Shown: positions 22,985 to 33,482, counted from the stretch's first letter. The stretch is DNA of 64,000 nucleotides from Nansenia antarctica (GCA_963989245.1 OZ022347.1:44852993-44916992); one strand, 5' to 3'. Translations and numbers: made by a program. Notes: generated by a model from the letters alone, not told the origin.

Positions 22985-23130
22985 GGGTGCGTTCGTAGCT
23001 TCCCTCTCAGAGTGCCGGAGCGCACTCTGGTTTCAACGTCATAAAGGAATCAAGTCATTTGATTGGACAAGAGGCAGTCACGTGGACGCTCCTGCGCTCT
23101 CAGAGCTTATTTACGAACGCGGCCTCGCTC
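22985..23130. mobile_element. MITE with GTGCGTTCGTA termini
   Basis: Left end GGGTGCGTTCGTA and right end TTTACGAACGC form inverted termini around CTCTCAGAG-rich sequence. The copy at about 46655-46800 is in the same place, so the insertion predates the duplication. Confidence 0.65.
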
Positions 23131-23212
23131 TCAGAGCTCCATCTAGCGCCATTAAAACTTCTGGTGACTCTTTTCACCGTTTTCGAGGCTTCAAAATAAA
23201 AGCGCGAGTCTT

Positions 23213-23226
23213 CCAGTAGGGGGCAG
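23213..23226 (+). promoter_or_regulatory. CTCF-consensus motif beside UGT copy 1
   Basis: CCAGTAGGGGGCAG matches CCASYAGRKGGCRS at all positions. It sits about 580 bp beyond the UGT stop codon, between the UGT and GIMAP genes. It is preserved in copy 2 at 46882-46895. Confidence 0.5.
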
Positions 23227-23499
23227 CAGATACCTGTGTCTGTCATAGCTGGCTGTGGTGAGCTCAACAGCCATGGTTACAGACACGTGAATCTGTCCTT
23301 ATGTTGAGGCAACAACATAGGGCCTGGGCTATTAACAACACCTGTAATGAAATCACCACGTCTCTCTTTGTTTAGAACGTTCTCTTATTAAAGCACTTTT
23401 ATTAAAATAGTTTCATTTTTTAAGTTAAAGATCAAATGGTCTGTTCATCTCCCTCCTTTTCATTGGGGATGTGAGGGTGGTGTGTATTTGTGACTTAAG

Positions 23500-23501
<2 letters not shown>

Positions 23502-23545
<44 letters not shown>
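23502..23545. repeat. (TG)n microsatellite 3' of UGT copy 1
   Basis: A TG run with imperfect TGTATCTG extensions, about 260 bp beyond the UGT stop. Longer in copy 2 (47165-47265). Confidence 0.95.
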
Positions 23546-23547
<2 letters not shown>

Positions 23548-23805
23548 CTGTATGTGTCTGTGTGTGCGTGTGTTTGTGTGTTTGAAACATGTCTGCTGTA
23601 AAAAAAAAAGCTGGATGAACACCACACAGTTTTATAAATGTAGTTTAGTGATCAGATGATGTTTCACATCAAGGAGAGGAGGAGAACCTTCCATACAAGA
23701 TTATGTGACTTTCATATTAAACGATTTCACCATAAAACACCTCAAGTTTAAATGGAATCTGAGGGAGTGTTGGGGAATATGAAGGTCTAGGTGTGTGTTC
23801 GTGTG

Positions 23806-25386
23806 CTACTGGTGTTTAATCTTCTTTCTAGAACACACCCTGCAGCATAAGAGTCTGATAACAGAGACAGTAGTCATCAGGAGAAGCAGCGCCACAGTTA
23901 ATAAGAACACCACCACGTCTACAGAGTGGTAGGAGTACCAAGGCATCTTGTAGGACTCTGTGCGCAGGTGAGCAGCACCCCTGTGTCTCATGACGAACTC
24001 GATCCAGAAGAGGGCGCTGTCTAGTGGTTTCATCGGTGTGTCCCTGTGTAGCCTGGAGAGCCTCTGCATGTTCTCTCTGTAGGACGGCTCCTGTAGCACT
24101 TCCTGTGCGGCCTGGAGGAAGACGTCTCTGTTCAAGGTGAAGATATCCACGGTCTTCGCCGCTCCTCGCACCCTCATCTTGGAAAGGTTGTCAGGTTGAT
24201 CAAAGATCAGGGGGAGGCCTAGGATTGGTACACCGTGGTACAAGGCCACTTGAAGTCCGTTAGTTCCTCCGTGAGCTACAAACAGCCTGGTCTTGGGATG
24301 TCCTAACAGGTCGTTCTGAGGCATCCAGTCCACTAGTAAGGTGTTGTTGCCCAGGGTAACAGGCCTGTCTCCCTTGTACCTCCAGATGACCTTCGGGGGC
24401 AGTTGGGCAAAAGCGGCGGCGATGTCGTCAGCTAGATCGTGAGGAAGCTCGCCGACTAAAGTCCCCAACGACATGATGATGACCCCATGTTCTCCTGAGC
24501 TCTGGACAAACTCCTCCAGGTCCTGGGGAAGAGGCTTGGCAGGTTTGCATTGGAACCCTCCCATGTAGATGACGTTGGGCATGGTGGGGCGAGGGAACTC
24601 AAACACAAAGTCAACTCTCATCAGCCAAAGGTCTGCTGCTTGAACCAGGGGGAAGTAGTCAACCTCAGGACCAAAGTAATGATGACTCAAAGCGTTGTAA
24701 TGTGGACTTATATAAAACACATATTGGGCTAACATCATGGTATAAATCAGTACATTAAGAACCCTCTCCTTGAAGCTCATGACGTCAGTGAGCTCTAAGC
24801 CCATCATAGGGATGTAGGAGAGAGGAGAGGGAGCGATGGCAAGATGAGCTTCACCGCCCAAGGTCCATCTCACGTTATAAACAACCGGTAGACTGAGGTA
24901 GTGGGCCAGCATTTCCCCTCCCGGCATGGCCGGGTCGGTCAGAACCAGATCATACTTGGCGTCCTCTAGAGATCGCATCAGGTCCTTGTTGTCGAACATG
25001 TGTCTGACCAAGTTGCACACTTGCTTAACCATGACCACAGTCTTATCCAGCACCTCCATTTCCAGCCTGAAGCGATCCCAGGCAGACCGTCCCTCCCGCT
25101 GGATCTGCAAGAGGCTCGACACAAACTCTTGGACAAAGTCCTCGCCAAACGCGCCTGTGGTGTCGATGGTGATCGTACTGTAGTGAGGGGAGGTTTCCTT
25201 GATGTACCAGCTGTCTGACGGGCGCACGACTGAAACGCTGTGTCCCCTTGAGTGCAGCGCCTCGACGATGACTTTCATGTTGATCCAGTGGCTACCGTCC
25301 ACCGGGAACACAAGGACCTTCCCTCCGTGGACAGCAGCCGCAGAGAGGACCAGGAGGGTGGTCAAGACTAGCTGAAGATGAGGCAT
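23806..25386 (-). CDS. UDP-glucuronosyltransferase, UGT5-like, copy 1
   Basis: An intronless 526-residue frame, the usual UGT length. UGTs move the sugar of UDP-sugars (typically glucuronic acid) onto lipophilic acceptors in the ER lumen. Visible features: signal peptide 1-21; catalytic His33 in VDGSHW; catalytic-partner Asp151 in LVLTDPAMPGG; UGT signature from W354 (WMPQNDLLGHPK) through HGGTNG (372-377) to DQ (396-397); one C-terminal transmembrane helix (about 490-512) and a basic tail ending KIKHQ, a KxKxx ER-retrieval motif. Residue 380 is Val where copy 2 and the family have Glu (HGGTNGLQ-E), a position known in plant UGT structures to bind the UDP ribose. Assignment to UGT5 rests on the single-exon structure and general likeness. 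An acceptor-like CTCTCAG lies about 20 bp upstream of the ATG, so a non-coding first exon is likely. A possible polyadenylation signal lies at 23398-23403. Confidence 0.93.
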   Translation of the reverse strand: MPHLQLVLTTLLVLSAAAVHGGKVLVFPVDGSHWINMKVIVEALHSRGHSVSVVRPSDSWYIKETSPHYSTITIDTTGAFGEDFVQEFVSSLLQIQREGRSAWDRFRLEMEVLDKTVVMVKQVCNLVRHMFDNKDLMRSLEDAKYDLVLTDPAMPGGEMLAHYLSLPVVYNVRWTLGGEAHLAIAPSPLSYIPMMGLELTDVMSFKERVLNVLIYTMMLAQYVFYISPHYNALSHHYFGPEVDYFPLVQAADLWLMRVDFVFEFPRPTMPNVIYMGGFQCKPAKPLPQDLEEFVQSSGEHGVIIMSLGTLVGELPHDLADDIAAAFAQLPPKVIWRYKGDRPVTLGNNTLLVDWMPQNDLLGHPKTRLFVAHGGTNGLQVALYHGVPILGLPLIFDQPDNLSKMRVRGAAKTVDIFTLNRDVFLQAAQEVLQEPSYRENMQRLSRLHRDTPMKPLDSALFWIEFVMRHRGAAHLRTESYKMPWYSYHSVDVVVFLLTVALLLLMTTVSVIRLLCCRVCSRKKIKHQ

Positions 25387-26269
25387 CTTGTGTCCGCTCA
25401 GAGCACCTGAGAGAGGATCATAATTACATTATCATAATCACACGTTAATTATGTCATAACAAAGAAGCTAGACGGCAACTGACAAAATATAGTTGGCGTC
25501 ATGTTTGGTAATGAAAAATTAAATCTGAAATGTCTCCAAATACAGAGAAGACATTTTTATATATAGTAAGGCCCAATCCCAATACACTCCTTGCCCCAAC
25601 AATTCACCCCTACCCCTCATGCACGTTCATGCGTAGGGGTAGGGTGTCCCGATTCTTGTTGGTATAGAGGGGTAGGGTGAAGTGGTAGGGCTACTTGGCC
25701 CTCCAAACAGGTTTTTTAGAGGCACACTCAAACTCAAGTGTGTGCATTATCTTAGTTTTATGTCATTTCAATGTATTATAGACAGTTATAGTTTCTGCAT
25801 AACAAGCATAACAAAGCTAGCTAGTTAACATTACAACATTGTTTTAAGGTTGATTTGCGCAGGACAGTCCCGCATTTCCCCCCATTGATGGCATATGACA
25901 CTCGAAGATTAACTAAAGTTCAGCCGCGAAGTTACTGTTATCTCTCCTCTAATATCAGTGCAGACTGGCAGGGTAGGAGCAGGGTTGCTAGCCTACAGAG
26001 CACCGCTATTCTGTCATGAACTGGCCTGGTAATTTTTTCATAAATTTTTTCATCATAAACATGGCTAATACACTGTACATATCATAAACATGGCTAATAC
26101 ACTATAACATACCTAATAAACATAGCTAAGGCATTATAAACATTAATACACTCCATATCATAACTGTTCCAATCAAGCAAAGCATTAGAGGGGGATGTTC
26201 AAATACAGTATTTGTAGACTGACTCTGTAGCAACATAAACATACAGTCCTACTAGTACCAGTTTGTTTT
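25387..26269. other. UGT copy 1 upstream region, no gene
   Basis: AT-rich sequence with an inverted pair of AGGGGTAGGG-like words (about 25605-25680) and a repeated CATAAACATGGCTAATACAC block (26055-26160), shared with copy 2. It probably holds the UGT 5' intron. I cannot place exon 1. Confidence 0.5.
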
Positions 26270-26815
26270 CAAACAGCTAAATAACACAAATGAACTATTC
26301 TGATCTGGATGAGGTGAAACACACGGGAGGCAGTACAGGAGTCTAGGCTCCCACACCAGCAGGCTGGAGAACAGCTTCTTCCTCACTGCGGTCAGGCTGC
26401 TGAACTCTAGACCCCGGTGGTAACCTTGCCTCTCTACCCCCCCTCGCCCTCCACCCCTCCACCCCCAAACAGGATGAACTTTGCACACCCCACCAAGTCC
26501 CCCCCAGCCCCAGCCCCCTTCACTCCCCCCAACAGGATGAACTTTGCTGGTTTTGCACATAGTAGCCTACATATACTGTACATGTTACTGATAACCACTA
26601 CTGTATATCTGACTGTACTTACCTCACCCCTGTCTGTATATCTACACCTATGGCTGCACTATGCACTATTACACATCCTACTGTACATACCTCACCTCTG
26701 CATGTACATATATCTGTACATACCTATGGCTGCACTATGCACTATTGTATCTGGCTGGATGCCAAATGCATTTCGTTGTCACTGTACTGTACTATGCCAA
26801 TGACAATTAAATCGA
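26270..26815 (+). mobile_element. LINE 3' fragment upstream of UGT copy 1
   Basis: The frame around 26340-26410 reads SHTSRLENSFFLTAVRLLNS, the usual last residues of fish LINE reverse transcriptase ORFs. A 3' UTR follows with GGCTGCACTATGCACTATT repeats and an end CAATGACAATTAAATCGAAT. The second UGT block carries the same element (about 49930-50400) with a different internal repeat number, so it predates the duplication. Confidence 0.7.
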
Positions 26816-27009
26816 ATGTGAATAATCAGTCACTGTATGTGCACATCTTATCACCCAGGTTTACCTTAAGAGTCAGTGATTCAGTCTCCTGGTTGTAAAG
26901 ATGCATGCGTGTGCGTCCAGCGCAGTTATCCTCTCCACAAAGGTCCCTGGTAGAGCAGTCAGTGTCAGTCTGACAGAGTGGACACAGAGGGAAGCGTTAG
27001 AGCGTCCAG

Positions 27010-27360
27010 CTACAGACAGAAGTGTAATACTCTAGTTAGAGCTCCATGGTTAACTGACTCACCTGTAAGCAGACAGAAGTGTGATACTCTAGAGTTAGAG
27101 CTCCATGGTTAACTGACTCACCTGTAAGCAGACAGAAGTGTGATACTCTAGAGTTAGAGCTCCATGGTTAACTGACTCACCTGTCAGCAGACAGAAGTGT
27201 GATACTCTAGAGTTAGAGCTCCATGGTTAACTGACTCACCTGTCAGCAGACAGAAGTGTAATACTCTAGAGTTAGAGCTCCATGGTTAACTGACTCACCT
27301 GTAAGCAGACAGAAGTGTGATACTGTTAGACCTCCATGGTTAACTGACTCACCTGTCAGC
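27010..27360. repeat. 59-bp minisatellite with AP-1 sites, upstream of UGT copy 1
   Basis: Six units, about 1.7 kb upstream of the UGT ATG. Each has TGACTCA, the consensus AP-1 (TRE) site, at 27055, 27114, 27173, 27232, 27291 and 27345. On the gene strand each unit also reads ACAG|GTGAGT, a consensus splice donor, and ACCATGGAGCTCTAA, a tiny frame in strong Kozak context. The array is kept in copy 2 (50405-50690). Confidence 0.9.
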
Positions 27361-27415
27361 AGCCATGCATCCAGCTGGAATGACTGCAGCCGGAGAGCTT
27401 ATCAGTGTTGTGCAG

Positions 27416-27901
27416 TAGCGTAGCCACGTTAGGGCCAGGGCCCAGGCCCGCCCACTTTACTCATGGGCCCACCCTGAGGAAGCTTCGGTGTCATTTATTT
27501 TCTCATTATTATAAAAAAATAAAGAAGTATTAACCAATTGAGAATATCCATTCAAACCAATTCAAACCAAAACAAATAAGAAAAGATGTGAACAAATATC
27601 AAGTTGAATTACTGATGTATGTGTTTTATCCTCTGAACAACGGAACTGATTTCCAGTAACTGTGTTTGCCGAATCCGGTGTGGACTTTTACCGCTCGAAA
27701 GCCGACTTGATGTAGGCTACTGTACTTGATCAACTGTAAATCAATGCGTGCGGGGTGTCCTCTGATGTACGTCGCATTGGAAACGTGTTTGATGGATGCA
27801 AACAAGAGTAGGACCATGAATATGAACTGAAACATAACAAATTAAATAAAAAGCTGGCCCACCCGTAGGCCCGCCCTAAAGTACATTTCTGCCTACGCTA
27901 C
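27416..27901. mobile_element. MITE with TAGCGTAG termini, absent from copy 2
   Basis: The ends are CAGTAGCGTAGCCA and TGCCTACGCTACTG, inverted to each other. The empty site in copy 2 (CTGTGCAGTGCAGTCC, about 50698-50713) shows the insertion happened after the duplication. The exact edges are ambiguous: the target duplication is GTG or GTGCAG depending on where the terminus is set. The family is not assigned. Confidence 0.75.
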
Positions 27902-27909
27902 TGGTGCAG

Positions 27910-28369
27910 TGCAGTCCAATGTCCAGGTTAAAGCCACAGTCTGCAATGTTTCCAGCAATGATAAATAAGCTAATTAAATATACCACATTACACAGTAGAG
28001 CGTGACCTATGACCTTTGGGCCATTAGTACATACAACGCAGTTGTTTATGTTTTAACGTGTATTGACGTGTGTTAACACGAGATGGCCTCAAAATATTGA
28101 TCTTTATTTTTATTTTTATTATGCTAGAAAGAGATACATAATTGAAATCAAGTTTATTTGGAGGCGAAAATGTCATGGGTGCATTTGGTTAATTGTTTAC
28201 GATGGCCCATTCCTGACGGTACAAATTGCAGATTGTGACTAACACATCTTTTCTAATTATGCCCTTCATCGTAACTTGAATCTGAAGGCTGAGATGTTGC
28301 CTGGTACCTTTGACAATCTTTACTTTCTAAATGTCTCCTACATTACGCTTGACCTGGGGGGGACAAACA
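27910..28369. other. Non-coding DNA, no gene seen
   Basis: Low-complexity TTTTATTTTTATTTTTATT near 28100. The flanking sequence matches copy 2 only at its ends (about 27905-27955 and 28205 onward). Confidence 0.4.
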
Positions 28370-28432
28370 ATAACAAAATAAGCCTGGATTTTCCTTCAGT
28401 GACATTGATGGAATACCCCCCTGATGTCATTT
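28370..28432. mobile_element. Single arm of the fold-back MITE family
   Basis: AAAATAAGCCTGGATTTTCC, then a TGATGGAATACCCCCC end, matches one arm of the complete elements at 52106-52232, 52980-53097 and 61421-61540. The other arm is missing. Copy 2 has the same half-element at about 50835-50880. Confidence 0.65.
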
Positions 28433-28533
28433 CTGAACAGGACAATTATGCTCCGTCATTGTGTGACTCTCTCCTCCTGACAAGACAGACGTTCACATTT
28501 GTGCACACTGGTTATCTGTGCAACTTGCCTGAA

Positions 28534-28549
28534 CAGGTCACCTCAGGTC
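28534..28549 (+). promoter_or_regulatory. AGGTCA DR4 element
   Basis: AGGTCA-CCTC-AGGTCA, a perfect direct repeat with four-base spacing, the class bound by TR-, LXR- or CAR/PXR-RXR dimers. It is the first unit of a repeat that resumes at 31211 (second DR4 at 31249-31264) and is expanded at 51355-51812 in copy 2. Confidence 0.5.
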
Positions 28550-28574
28550 ATATGTAACGGGGCGGGGGAAACCC

Positions 28575-29105
28575 TAACGCCGCGTGCACACCGCGGACCG
28601 TGACCCACCGTTCTGGCGCAACCTGGTGGGATGGACTTGACGTACTTCAACGTGCGATGCAGATGCAAAGCTCTACTCGTGTTGCTAGCGAAGTTTCCCA
28701 CAGAAGTGGGGAAAAAAACGTCAGATCAGATATATAAACGGGTTATTTTGATAAACTGGACACATTTTGTGAATATATATGGTTACTTTCTCGCCTGAAA
28801 ACATATAAAAACTTCATAAAATGACATATTAACACTTGTAGAGCCAAATTACAGATTTTAGCCAATGGCGGCCAAAATTGAGGATTTAAAATCTGAGGCG
28901 AGAGCTCTGGGCAAGAAACTACTTCCGGTTTACTTCCGGTTGTTTTGATCCAACACAACGCAAAAAGCTGACATTTTTTGACTGATTGCCGCACCCTGCC
29001 GGTCAAGAAACGCAATGCAGAGCAACGCAACTGAGCAACGCAACGGCCCCATTGAGATGAATGACTTCCGGTGCAACGCAATGGCCCTGTGTGCACGCAG
29101 CTTAA
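28575..29105. mobile_element. Possible MITE with GCGTGCACAC termini
   Basis: AACGCCGCGTGCACACCG at the left and CTGTGTGCACGCAGCTTAA at the right are inverted relatives, and both lead into ACGCAAC-rich sequence. No transposase is seen. Confidence 0.45.
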
Positions 29106-30344
29106 GCCCAACCACTACCCCTGCCTCAGGCACGTGCCGTGAGCTTTTAGATTGGGTAAGCATAAGATATAGAAATACACATAATTACACATACATGCTA
29201 TCAGTGAACGCAGTTTCAAGGAAATGCCATTTTGATGCCCTAGAACCCGCTAATAAACTGTAGGGTCACTTTGTGATCAGATAACCAAAAACAAAAAAAA
29301 CAGTTGCCAGTTTCGACTATATCAGGGGTGCTCATTGTTCAATCTTTTTTGAACCAAGATCTTTTCAAGTAGCCAACCTGCTGAAATCTACAAGTCCAGT
29401 TTCAACATCGCAAACGCACACACGCATAACACAGACACACACCGTTTCCATCCTCCATAGTAAACTCACAACACACTTTCTTTTCACACTTTTGTCACAC
29501 AGGCACTTGACATTACATCACAAACCCTCCCTCTCTATCTCTCTCAGACACTTTTGGTCCAGAACCAATGGCACGGACAGCAACATTAGGCCTATCTCAG
29601 CGACATTCAAAGGTAAAAGCAGAGGAAGTCTTAAATAAGAAGCCATAACCAGCAGCACAGCAGTACTCAAACCATATAAACAAGCACAGATCGCCACCAG
29701 CCTCGCGAATCATATAAACCGCTCATACCAGGCTTGCTGGAACCCCCTAGCGACTCTCCCTTTCTGGGTGTGAAGATCGGTGAGCGGTGGCTTCGGGCGG
29801 CCTTTAGCCAGTCCAGTCCAGTCTACGAAATCCCTTTAGGTCGCTGACAGTAATGTCCATATTCACAAAATCAAGCAAGTTATCCTTATTGATTATTATT
29901 ATTTAGATCGTTTGAGCTAGCTAGCATAAGCTATTCTGCCGGGCAAGAGAAAGTAAGGTGAAATGTTAAGTGAACTTGAAAGTGATAAGAGCCAATCAGT
30001 AGCTCTTATCGGAATGAACGAACTACTGATTGGCTGGTAAGCATGCTTACCCTGGCCACATTAAACAGCGGGCTGAGGCATAAAAAAAAAGAAGACATTT
30101 TCACGCATTTGAATGTACGCGAGGGAAAGCAGAGAGAGAAGTGCTTATAATGCAACGCAATGCAAGCAGAATAGCGAGTGCTTACTCCTGCAGGTGGCGC
30201 TAAAAATGAATGACTCCTGCTGCCCTGGGACCTAAAATACGACTCTTTTAATGAAAACAAACAAACGGTTACATGCACTTTTATTTTAATATTTTCACTG
30301 TCCTTTTTTATTTTTTCGTTGGGTAAGCACTGCTTACTATGCTT
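29106..30344. other. Transposon-derived filler, no gene
   Basis: Contains CAGGGGTGCTCATTG at about 29323, which resembles an hAT-type terminus, and a perfect 16-bp palindrome GGTAAGCATGCTTACC near 30039. I could not find a matching second terminus. Confidence 0.3.
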
Positions 30345-31210
30345 ATGGACGACACGTCCTTGCCCTGCCTACTAAGCGGAGACTGTGGAGGAGCCAGCCA
30401 AAATCACCCAGACAATACCCAGAGAGAGGAACAGTATAAATGGAAACTTTATTAGAATAAATACTAAAAGTTTGGAAAAAAGACCCTAACCCTAGACCAC
30501 TATATCTAGCCTACGTTCGAGGCAAGCCAAGGGTCGGAACGCTCGTTCTGGCGACAGCTAATATTGATAAAAGTCACTTAACTTCGGGAAGGGCGCTGGC
30601 TGCACCCTCCCAAGTTTCCCAACAGGCCTCTGGTGCTCAGTGCTCAGACACGGACAGCTCCGTTGGTGACCAGTCGTCCCTCTGTCGGGACCACCGCTCG
30701 GCGCCTGGTGCGTATTCAGCTGTAGGAGAGACAAACACCTCACGTCACGGCGTGTCACTGGCCACGGGAACCCACCGAGATATGCGTGAACGAGAGTATA
30801 GAGAAGGGGTACTTAGCTCTGGGAAGGGTGTTTTGCTTCACACCCTCCCGTATCCCCAATCAGACGTTCTCTCGTCCTAACGTCGCGGGTCCCTCTCGTA
30901 CTCGGCAGGTTTTCGTCTGGTGGTCGTCTCGTTGTCGCTCTCTCGTCGTAACCCTTGTTCCCGAACCGCTCGTCTCCTACTGTTTGCTGGTGCCTTAAAT
31001 AGAGAGTAAAGGGGAACAGTGCCACTCCCAGTCCCCAACCAGCACCAGGTGTGTATAGGAGAGGAGTAGGAACAGACATGGTGCGCTTCTACCACCAGGA
31101 GGGAAACAGAATACAAATAAAAAAAGGTTCTGTGTGTGCACTAACCCAGGGTGGCAAAAGAGACAGCACATAAAACAATGACAGGTTATTTCCTTTGTCA
31201 CCCCGTGACA
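30345..31210 (-). mobile_element. LTR-like segment
   Basis: On the minus strand it begins TGTCACGGGGTGACA, has a TATTTAAGG box-like word (about 30990) and an AATAAAG signal (about 30446). No internal retroelement genes are visible, so a solo LTR is the simplest reading. Confidence is limited because the 3' edge is not defined by a clear target duplication. Confidence 0.4.
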
Positions 31211-31264
31211 CATACATGGTGGACACACCTACAGTACAGCACATGAACAGGTCACCTCAGGTCA

Positions 31265-32087
31265 TACATGGTGGACACAGTGGCATACCGCAAAATCCCG
31301 AGGCCCCGCAAGGTGGCGGCGGGGGCCCTTTCGCGAGTAAAAAAAAGAAAAAAGAAACGTGCGGTTTTTAGAGGCCGATGCGTTATTGACGTTGCGAAAT
31401 TTCGCAATATGCACTCTACATTCTAAATGCTTGACTTAGTGTCGAATATTTTCTCTGTTTCAGTGATAAAGAAGAGGTGAAAACTTCTGGCCCAGGTTTA
31501 AAAGTATTTATTCAAAAAAGGTCGGGTCTTCAGATTACAGGCACACTAAACAGTCACAGTCGAGATAGTCAGCAGAGCAGCCCGCTCGCGCCTCTGCACA
31601 GAAGTCTTATAGCCCTCCTCCTAGGCCTCTGATTGGCCTAGACCCTCGGGGGCGTGCATATGCGTGTGTGTGTGACTGCGCATGCGCAACAATTCGTGTG
31701 TGTGTGTCAGCACATGTGCGACAACTCGTGTGTGTGTGTCAGCACATGTGCGACAATTGAGATCGTTTGTAAATGAAATAATAAAGTATTCAATAAAGTG
31801 TATTTGAGGTAATAAAAATATACGTGTAATATGTGTAAAATATACGTGAATATATGTGTAAAATATACGTGAATATAAGAAGGCCATTAATGTGTAAAAA
31901 TATACTACATTAGCAAAAGGTACAAACAAGTGAGAGCAATAGCCTATAACTAAAACCAAATGGTAGTAGACTACATCAGTAGAATGTATTATAAGTAGAA
32001 AAGTACAAGCTTTATTTATTTTAACAAAGTGTGGTGTGCACAGCAGCGCGATATCTGTAAACATACAATCTGTAGACTCTCCGCTAA
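31265..32087. other. Repeat-derived intergenic DNA
   Basis: CAGTGGCATACCGCAAAATC at about 31279 looks like an hAT-type end without a partner. About 31680-31755 holds a roughly 45-bp tandem duplication rich in GTGTGTGTGTCAGCACATG. No gene is seen. Confidence 0.4.
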
Positions 32088-32173
32088 GGGTTGCCAGATG
32101 GGATTGAGAATTTCCAACCTAACCAATCTAAAAACTTCTAAATCCACCAAAAACCAGCCCATCTGGCAACCCT
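32088..32173. mobile_element. Small fold-back MITE
   Basis: GGGTTGCCAGATGGG at the left and CCCATCTGGCAACCC at the right are perfect 15-bp inverted repeats around about 56 bp. The GTTGCCAGAT terminus is common in vertebrate hAT-like MITEs. Confidence 0.75.
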
Positions 32174-32765
32174 GTCTCCACTGCATCAGAGTCTACTTGT
32201 TGCGCAAAATTGGCCAGGGTTTGTCAAATCCTTTGTTGGACATCTCGTTTCTTAAGTCCTGGTATATTGTGGCATTTCTTTACTGTTTGCCATCTGGTCT
32301 AGGAATACCCAGGGAGACGCAGACAGCAGAAGTAGAATAGAATAGTAGAATAGAAAAAGAAACAGCTATAACCAGCTGAATGATGTACCTGTATGATGCA
32401 CTGACAGTCTGTGACAGTGTGTGCACCTGCCCGGACCCTGCCCTTCGGCCTGAGTTTGAGTATGATGCTGCCCAAATAAATGTTATTGTTTAGTGCTGTA
32501 CGCTTTCGTGGTATTATATTGTGTGAATTATCATCTGTAGGCCTATGTTGTTTTTCTTTCACTCGACTAACCGCCGAGATAATACTTGAGACATGTACTT
32601 CCGTAAACATATTTTTTTTATTTGATTTTTTTACAATATCGGACCGACAGTCCCACATATAGCTTGTTGTTCATTTCGGAGGCTTGTTATTTGCCACATG
32701 AATTTTGAAAAACAAAACTCAACTTTTCATAACCACGAAGAGTGTCTCTGCGTGTGTGCGTGTAG
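32174..32765. other. Intergenic DNA, no gene seen
   Basis: A short ATAGAATAGTAGAATAG run lies at 32330-32355. Open frames are short and unrecognised. Confidence 0.35.
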
Positions 32766-32995
32766 GGCGGTTGTGGTGCAGTAGGTAGAGCTGCGTCCAA
32801 TGATCACAAAGTCGGCAGATCGGCGGTTCGAACCCTGGCTGGCCACGTGTCGAGGTATCCTTGGGGAAGACACTAATTCCCAAGGCACGGGCCGGCACCT
32901 TGCATGGTAGCTTGCTGCCATTTGTGTGTGAATGAGAGGCCATTGTAAAGCGCTTTGGAATAAGAGGCTATAGTCAGTCCATTTACCATTTAGGG
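32766..32995 (+). mobile_element. tRNA-derived SINE
   Basis: tRNA-like head with a box A-like TGGTGCAGTAGG (32774-32785) and a perfect box B GTTCGAACC (32826-32834). The tail has TTGTAAAGCGCTTTGGAATA and ends TTTACCATTTA. The family is not assigned. Confidence 0.85.
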
Positions 32996-33044
32996 GGGGT
33001 GACACCATGTGACAGTGTGACAGGAGGGGCTCTAATGGAGCTCT

Positions 33045-33315
33045 CAGTGACAGACAGAGAGGAACACAGACAGACAGGAACACAGACAGACAGGTAGGGA
33101 CAGACAGACAGGAACACAGACCGACAGGTAGGAACAGACAGACAGGAACACAGACAGACAGGAACACAGACAGACAGGAACACAGACAGACAGGTAGGAA
33201 CAGACAGACAGGAACACAGACAGGATCACAGACAGACAGGTAGGAACAGACAGACAGGAACACAGACCGACAGGTAGGAACAGACAGACAGGAACACAGA
33301 CAGACAGGTAGGAAC
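33045..33315. repeat. CAGACAGACAGGAACA repeat array
   Basis: Interlaced short units (CAGACAGACAGG, GAACACAGAC, TAGGAACAGA) over about 270 bp. The cysteine-rich minus frames are by-products of the repeat. Confidence 0.92.
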
Positions 33316-33382
33316 ACATTTCCATTCAGACAGAACTGAAAACACCACTCTATTCTAACACTGCCCCCCCCCCCTCCTGCAG

Positions 33383-33482
33383 ATGTGTGCCCCCCCTGTG
33401 AAGACGGTGGTCTTGAGGAGGTTCAACCCCCCAGGACGACACCTCCGCCCCCCTCACCAGCCCACCTGGGATGAGCTGCTAA
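33383..33482 (+). CDS. Possible orphan exon, unidentified
   Basis: A C/T-rich tract followed by CTCCTGCAG, an open frame of 33 codons starting at an ATG (VKTVVLRRFNPPGRHLRPP inside) and CTAAG|GTGTGG as a possible donor. It looks exon-like but I recognise no family and no partner exon. It may be chance in a C-rich region. Confidence 0.2.

Larger units (their letters stand above)
28554..31210. mobile_element. Composite 2.66-kb insertion splitting a DR4 repeat
   Basis: Left end TGTAACGGGGCGGG and right end CCCCGTGACA are imperfect inverted termini of TG...CA type, flanked by CATA-like duplication (GGTCATA | CATACATGG). The interior is nested: a possible MITE (28575-29105) and an LTR-like segment (30345-31210). 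No intact transposase or polymerase frame is seen. The site is not interrupted this way in copy 2. Confidence 0.5.

Noticed and set aside
32727..33325. Cysteine-rich secreted-protein-like minus frames
   Set aside because: They translate the CAGACAGACAGGAACA repeat; similar cysteine patterns appear in several frames.
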